Assembly: GCA_947453725.1 (NCBI GenBank)
Contig: CANGHH010000006.1
Location: forward strand, 124,001-188,000
Source: Betaproteobacteria bacterium
Lineage (GTDB): Bacteria > Pseudomonadota > Gammaproteobacteria > Burkholderiales > Burkholderiaceae_C
DNA: 64,000 nt
Reading direction: 5' to 3'
Both the position numbers and the translations under genes were made by a program. Under the pieces are notes generated by a model that saw nothing but the letters and a program-made list of their open reading frames with translations, searched no databases and had not been told where the DNA came from. Numbering within the stretch: the first letter of the stretch is position 1; the number at the start of each line of letters is the position of its first letter. Positions 61,034-64,000 of this stretch are shown piece after piece.

Positions 61034-62023
61034 GTGACGACATCTGAAATGCCGGCACTGCTACTCATCGACACCAACGTGTTGGGCATCGGTTCGATGC
61101 GCCAGTATCGGTTTCGGGACCTGAGCCACGGCGGCATGGCGACCGGAGCGATTTTGGGCATTGTCGAAAAGCTGGCTGAACTCGTTGTCAGCCATCCGGG
61201 CCACGTTCCCATCGCGCTTTGGGACGACCGCTGCAGGTGGCGGGAGGCGCTCCTTCCCCGATACAAGCGGCACCGTTGGGAAACCCCGGAGCAAGTGGCG
61301 TTTCTTGAAAGCTACCTGCGGCAAGTCGAAATCGCGCGCGCGCTTCTTCGACACCTCGGGTTCCCGCAGATCTTCTGCCCGGGTTTCGAGGCCGACGACA
61401 TCGTGGGTGTCATTTGCAGGCGCGCTGACCCCTCTTGGCTGATCAAGCTGGCGACGACCGACAGCGACTGGCTACAAGCCGTGCGAACAAATGTCGAGTG
61501 GTACTCAGTTGCCACGGGCAGGATCGTCACGCACACGGATCTCGGCGATCCGGACCTGGTTGCCGGCGGACCGTTCACATCAGTCGATCACTTCATCCAC
61601 GCGAAAGCGCTGGCCGGCGATACGAGCGACGGCATCCCGGGTGTCGTTGGTGTTGGTATCAAGACAGCGGCCAGGATCATTCGCGACCACGGCTCAGTGG
61701 AAGCGCTGTGGGCAAAGCATGATGCCGGCGACCCGATCAAGGGCGTCATTCTGCAGAGGGCCGCCGGTCATGAGTACAGGGCAGCCTACCGGCGCAATCT
61801 GCAGATGATCGACTGGCGGTTGGCACCCCCCGTTGGGACGGACGTCGAAGTAGACGCCGGGAGGACCGACGGGGCTGCGGCTTCGCGTGTCTGCGATCTC
61901 TGGGGGATCCCGGCCGCTGCGGTCCGCGGTCTGCAGTTGTCGCCGGAGGTGGGCCAGCCGCTGGTCGACAGCGTCCGAGAGATGTTGTCCGACTGCGGGT
62001 CGGGTTCGGACCCGAAACCATAG
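61034..62023 (+). CDS. 5'-3' exonuclease / FEN-like nuclease
   Basis: A 329-residue protein of the PIN/FEN (T5 FEN, Pol I 5'-nuclease domain) type. Visible: LLLIDTNVLGIGS with the first acid, IALWDDRCRWREALLPRYKRHR (helical-arch basic region), GFEADDIVGVIC, LATTDSDWLQAV, and the helix-hairpin-helix region DTSDGIPGVVGVGIKTAARII. Seven acidic residues can be placed. The start is a GTG at 61034 or ATG at 61049. Such nucleases process flaps and 5' ends in replication or repair. Confidence 0.9.
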   Translation: MTTSEMPALLLIDTNVLGIGSMRQYRFRDLSHGGMATGAILGIVEKLAELVVSHPGHVPIALWDDRCRWREALLPRYKRHRWETPEQVAFLESYLRQVEIARALLRHLGFPQIFCPGFEADDIVGVICRRADPSWLIKLATTDSDWLQAVRTNVEWYSVATGRIVTHTDLGDPDLVAGGPFTSVDHFIHAKALAGDTSDGIPGVVGVGIKTAARIIRDHGSVEALWAKHDAGDPIKGVILQRAAGHEYRAAYRRNLQMIDWRLAPPVGTDVEVDAGRTDGAAASRVCDLWGIPAAAVRGLQLSPEVGQPLVDSVREMLSDCGSGSDPKP

Positions 62024-62231
62024 ATTTCGGAGCTGCGGTCCGACGCCGACGTCCGTAGTGCAACAACACGGCCCGCCGCGGGTGTAGGCCCTTGGCCGCA
62101 ATCCAATACGTGTCGATGGCGCCCTCAGTAACGAAGCTCTCAAGTTCCTGCGTCGAAGGCAGCAATCCGCCTGTTTGCTCCGAGATTGGGGGGCGGATCC
62201 GTCAACTTGAGACGCATGTGCGAGTGCGTGT

Positions 62232-63488
62232 TCAGTCCTCCGGCAACGACATCTGCACCGCCTTTGCGGCAGTGAACTCCGAGAACGGCTTGTCCCAGTC
62301 CTCATAGGGGAAGGCGTCGCGCACCTTCTCCTGGAAGTCACCGCTGGCCAGCGTCTCGTAGGTCACACCCTTGCGGATGCAGTCGAGCTTCATCTCCCCA
62401 ACGAGCGTCTCGGCGCGCGGGAACACTTCCTCCAGGCGATGTGAAAGGTAGCGGGTCACGTGCTCCGTGGTCAGCTTACTGCTGACCTGGTCAAGCAGAT
62501 CCTGTGGCGGCTTCTTACGCAGGGCCGGAGTCAGTCCGGTGACCAGCTTCGCGCGCGACGCTTCGATCTCCCGGGTGAGTCGTTCCACGACGGTGTTGCG
62601 GAAGCGCTCGATGTCGACGCGGATCGCCTCGATCAAGGCGTCGACCTCCTTACGCTTGCTGCGCAAGGTGATCGTTCCAAGGTCGCCGATGGGACGAACA
62701 AACCGATCTCGCATGTTTCGGACCCGTGTTTCGATGGATTCGGCTTCGCGCCCCACCTTGCTGGCGCCATCCACCAGATTGAAGCTCGTGCGAAGGCGGC
62801 GGCTGGTGGCCTCGTCGCGCAGTGCGAGGATCAGATCTTGCGGTAGCTTGACCGTGTGCCGAGTGATCTGCATGCCGGTTAATCGCAATTCGATGAACTC
62901 GACGTACGCGTTGAAGACGTTCAATGTGCGGGCGAGGTCGAAGCGTTGAGGCGGGTTGTTCACGAGATCGGCTTCCACCTTCTTGACCTGCTCCGCGCTG
63001 AGGGAAGAACGCCCGATCTGGGGCAACTGCGAACCACCTGCGTCTTCGGTCTGCCCTGAGCTGAGGTCGGGAGCGACCGTTCTCAGGATGCCGTCCACCT
63101 GATCGGATGGAAGGATCAGCGCGTTCGGGCCGCGCGGCAAATTCGGATCCTCAACCAACATCGCCGGCAGCATGAAGACGGCTGCCTTGTCGTCGACTAC
63201 CAGCAGGCTGACGCGCAGTCCTGGTTCGACGCGAACGTCGACCCCGTGCTCCAAGAGCATCGACATGCTGTCCGCCTGTCCGTAGCCAAGCCGCAGCGCG
63301 TTGGCGCTGCCGTCCAGCACAACGCGCACCTTCGCCCTCCCGAGACGCCCGCAAGCTTCGATCAGCGCTGCAGCCACGGTGTCGGTTACCCCCGGCGTCG
63401 CGTAGACCGCGCGATTCCTTGCAGTCCGAATCGAGCGCGCAGCCGCGTCATCGCTTATGGTCTTCAGTTCCATGGCTGAGGCTGCCAT
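62232..63488 (-). CDS. Unknown protein with a phospholipase-D-like N-terminal part lacking HKD motifs
   Basis: A 418-residue protein. Residues ~25-105 have the alpha/beta pattern of the PLD fold (YATPGVTDTVAAALIEACGRLGRAKVRVVLDGSANALRLGYGQADS, LLVVDDKAAVFMLP) but the HxK(x)4D catalytic motif is not present, so this is a tentative fold call. The C-terminal half is helical and coiled-coil-like (EVDALIEAIRVDIERFRNTVVERLTREIEASR). It follows the partial FtsZ-tail gene by 7 bases. Confidence 0.6.
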   Translation of the reverse strand: MAASAMELKTISDDAAARSIRTARNRAVYATPGVTDTVAAALIEACGRLGRAKVRVVLDGSANALRLGYGQADSMSMLLEHGVDVRVEPGLRVSLLVVDDKAAVFMLPAMLVEDPNLPRGPNALILPSDQVDGILRTVAPDLSSGQTEDAGGSQLPQIGRSSLSAEQVKKVEADLVNNPPQRFDLARTLNVFNAYVEFIELRLTGMQITRHTVKLPQDLILALRDEATSRRLRTSFNLVDGASKVGREAESIETRVRNMRDRFVRPIGDLGTITLRSKRKEVDALIEAIRVDIERFRNTVVERLTREIEASRAKLVTGLTPALRKKPPQDLLDQVSSKLTTEHVTRYLSHRLEEVFPRAETLVGEMKLDCIRKGVTYETLASGDFQEKVRDAFPYEDWDKPFSEFTAAKAVQMSLPED

Positions 63489-63495
63489 TGATCCA

Positions 63496-64000
63496 TCACG
63501 GCAGGGTCCGGGTCAGCGCCCGCCGCAATCGCCGGGTGCGGGACAGCGTCCAGCTGTCGCTTTCGTACGCGCCGAGAGCTCGATCGAACAGCTTCATGCA
63601 CCGGTCGAAGAGGTCAGCGCCGATCCCGTCCAGATGCGGGCGCAATGCTTCCGTGATGGCCGAGTCTGCCAAGGCGCCAGGACGTCGGTTCGCCCAGTGC
63701 GCGAGCAGCAGCCAGGCATCTCCGATACAGAGCCCGAGGTCAACCGCCTGGTCGAGCACAAGCCGGACGTCGGCGTGCAGGTCCATTGCCTCGCAATGCG
63801 CGGCCAAGCCTTGGACTCTGCCGCCGTGCGACAGGTGTTCAGAGACCGCTTCCGCGATGGCCTTGAGCGATGCCGGCTGCATGTCTTCAGACTGCTTGCG
63901 CAGAAACGCGGGAATCTCGAAGTCGTCGGCGCTGGCCAGGCTGAAGCGAATGTCCGAATCGGCGGAGCTGCGAGCGCTGCGCCAGACCGACGGCGTGCTG
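63496..64000 (-). CDS. Partial gene with an FtsZ-type C-terminal peptide plus an extra domain
   Basis: The frame is open to the window edge. Reading from the edge, the protein has DSDIRFSLASADDFEIPAFLRKQ; DFEIPAFLRKQ is a very close match to the FtsZ C-terminal peptide (LDIPAFLRKQ) that binds FtsA, ZipA and other partners. It is followed by about 130 residues that no FtsZ carries (SLKAIAEAVSEHLSHGG, then CKLFDRALGAYE-type helices). The rest of the gene, which would show a GTPase domain or not, lies outside the window. Confidence 0.6.
   Translation of the reverse strand, partial: STPSVWRSARSSADSDIRFSLASADDFEIPAFLRKQSEDMQPASLKAIAEAVSEHLSHGGRVQGLAAHCEAMDLHADVRLVLDQAVDLGLCIGDAWLLLAHWANRRPGALADSAITEALRPHLDGIGADLFDRCMKLFDRALGAYESDSWTLSRTRRLRRALTRTLP

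Larger units (their letters stand above)
9254..64000. mobile_element. Integrative and conjugative element, left part
   Basis: Evidence is the tRNA-His/integrase junction, an F-type conjugation gene set at 11276-31944, and cargo operons with base composition and gene content unlike the flanking chromosome. Relaxase, coupling ATPase, replication/partition genes and the right attachment site are not seen, so the element must extend beyond base 64000. Confidence 0.85.

Overview
The window comes from a GC-rich betaproteobacterium. Two things suggest Burkholderiales, probably near the Rubrivivax/Leptothrix group: EF-P carries the arginine-type loop and sits beside EarP, and the neighbours are uvrC, pgsA and an HU gene next to ppiD. 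The exact genus is inference.

Bases 1-9253 are chromosome: efp (partial), earP, uvrC, a small exported protein, pgsA, an EamA-type permease, a tartrate/D-malate-type dehydrogenase, HU, tRNA-Val(UAC), ppiD and tRNA-His(GUG). A P4-type tyrosine integrase follows tRNA-His directly. From there to the right edge the DNA reads as one integrative and conjugative element (ICE). Its far end, relaxase and coupling protein are not in the window.

Bases 11276-32611 hold an almost complete F-type (MPF-F) mating apparatus on the minus strand. In transcription order it is traA, L, E, K, B, dsbC, V, C, trbI, an S26 peptidase, a small exported protein, traW, U, trbC, traN, a second small exported protein, traF, H, G. 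Before traA lie an OmpA-like protein, a lytic transglycosylase and an unknown. Most junctions overlap by about 4 bases. Bases 32828-35539 carry a TPR protein and small unknown genes.

The most interesting region is 36019-50773, where GC is visibly lower. A sigma-54 activator with an RtcR/CARF-like N-terminus is followed by an enhancer-type inverted repeat, a perfect IHF consensus match and a -24/-12 promoter. These precede a tightly coupled eight-gene operon: a DUF4258-like protein, a TerY-like vWA protein, a PP2C phosphatase, a Ser/Thr kinase with a zinc ribbon, a 1109-residue SF1 helicase, an unknown protein, a coiled-coil McrB-like AAA+ GTPase/ATPase and a McrC/DUF2357-like protein with zinc ribbons. 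This looks like a nucleotide-sensing, phospho-switched, nucleic-acid-directed defence or stress system.

Bases 51088-56473 form a second minus-strand operon: a MoxR ATPase, an unknown, a vWA-metallopeptidase, a divergent S-adenosylmethionine synthetase and an unknown. Bases 56591-60533 hold a third module: HNH nuclease, HIT hydrolase, small proteins and a PPP-type phosphoesterase, diverging across an inverted repeat from a Nudix/NrtR-like regulator. The right edge has a FEN-type exonuclease, a protein with a possible degenerate PLD-like N-terminus, and the 3' part of a gene whose product contains an FtsZ-type C-terminal peptide.
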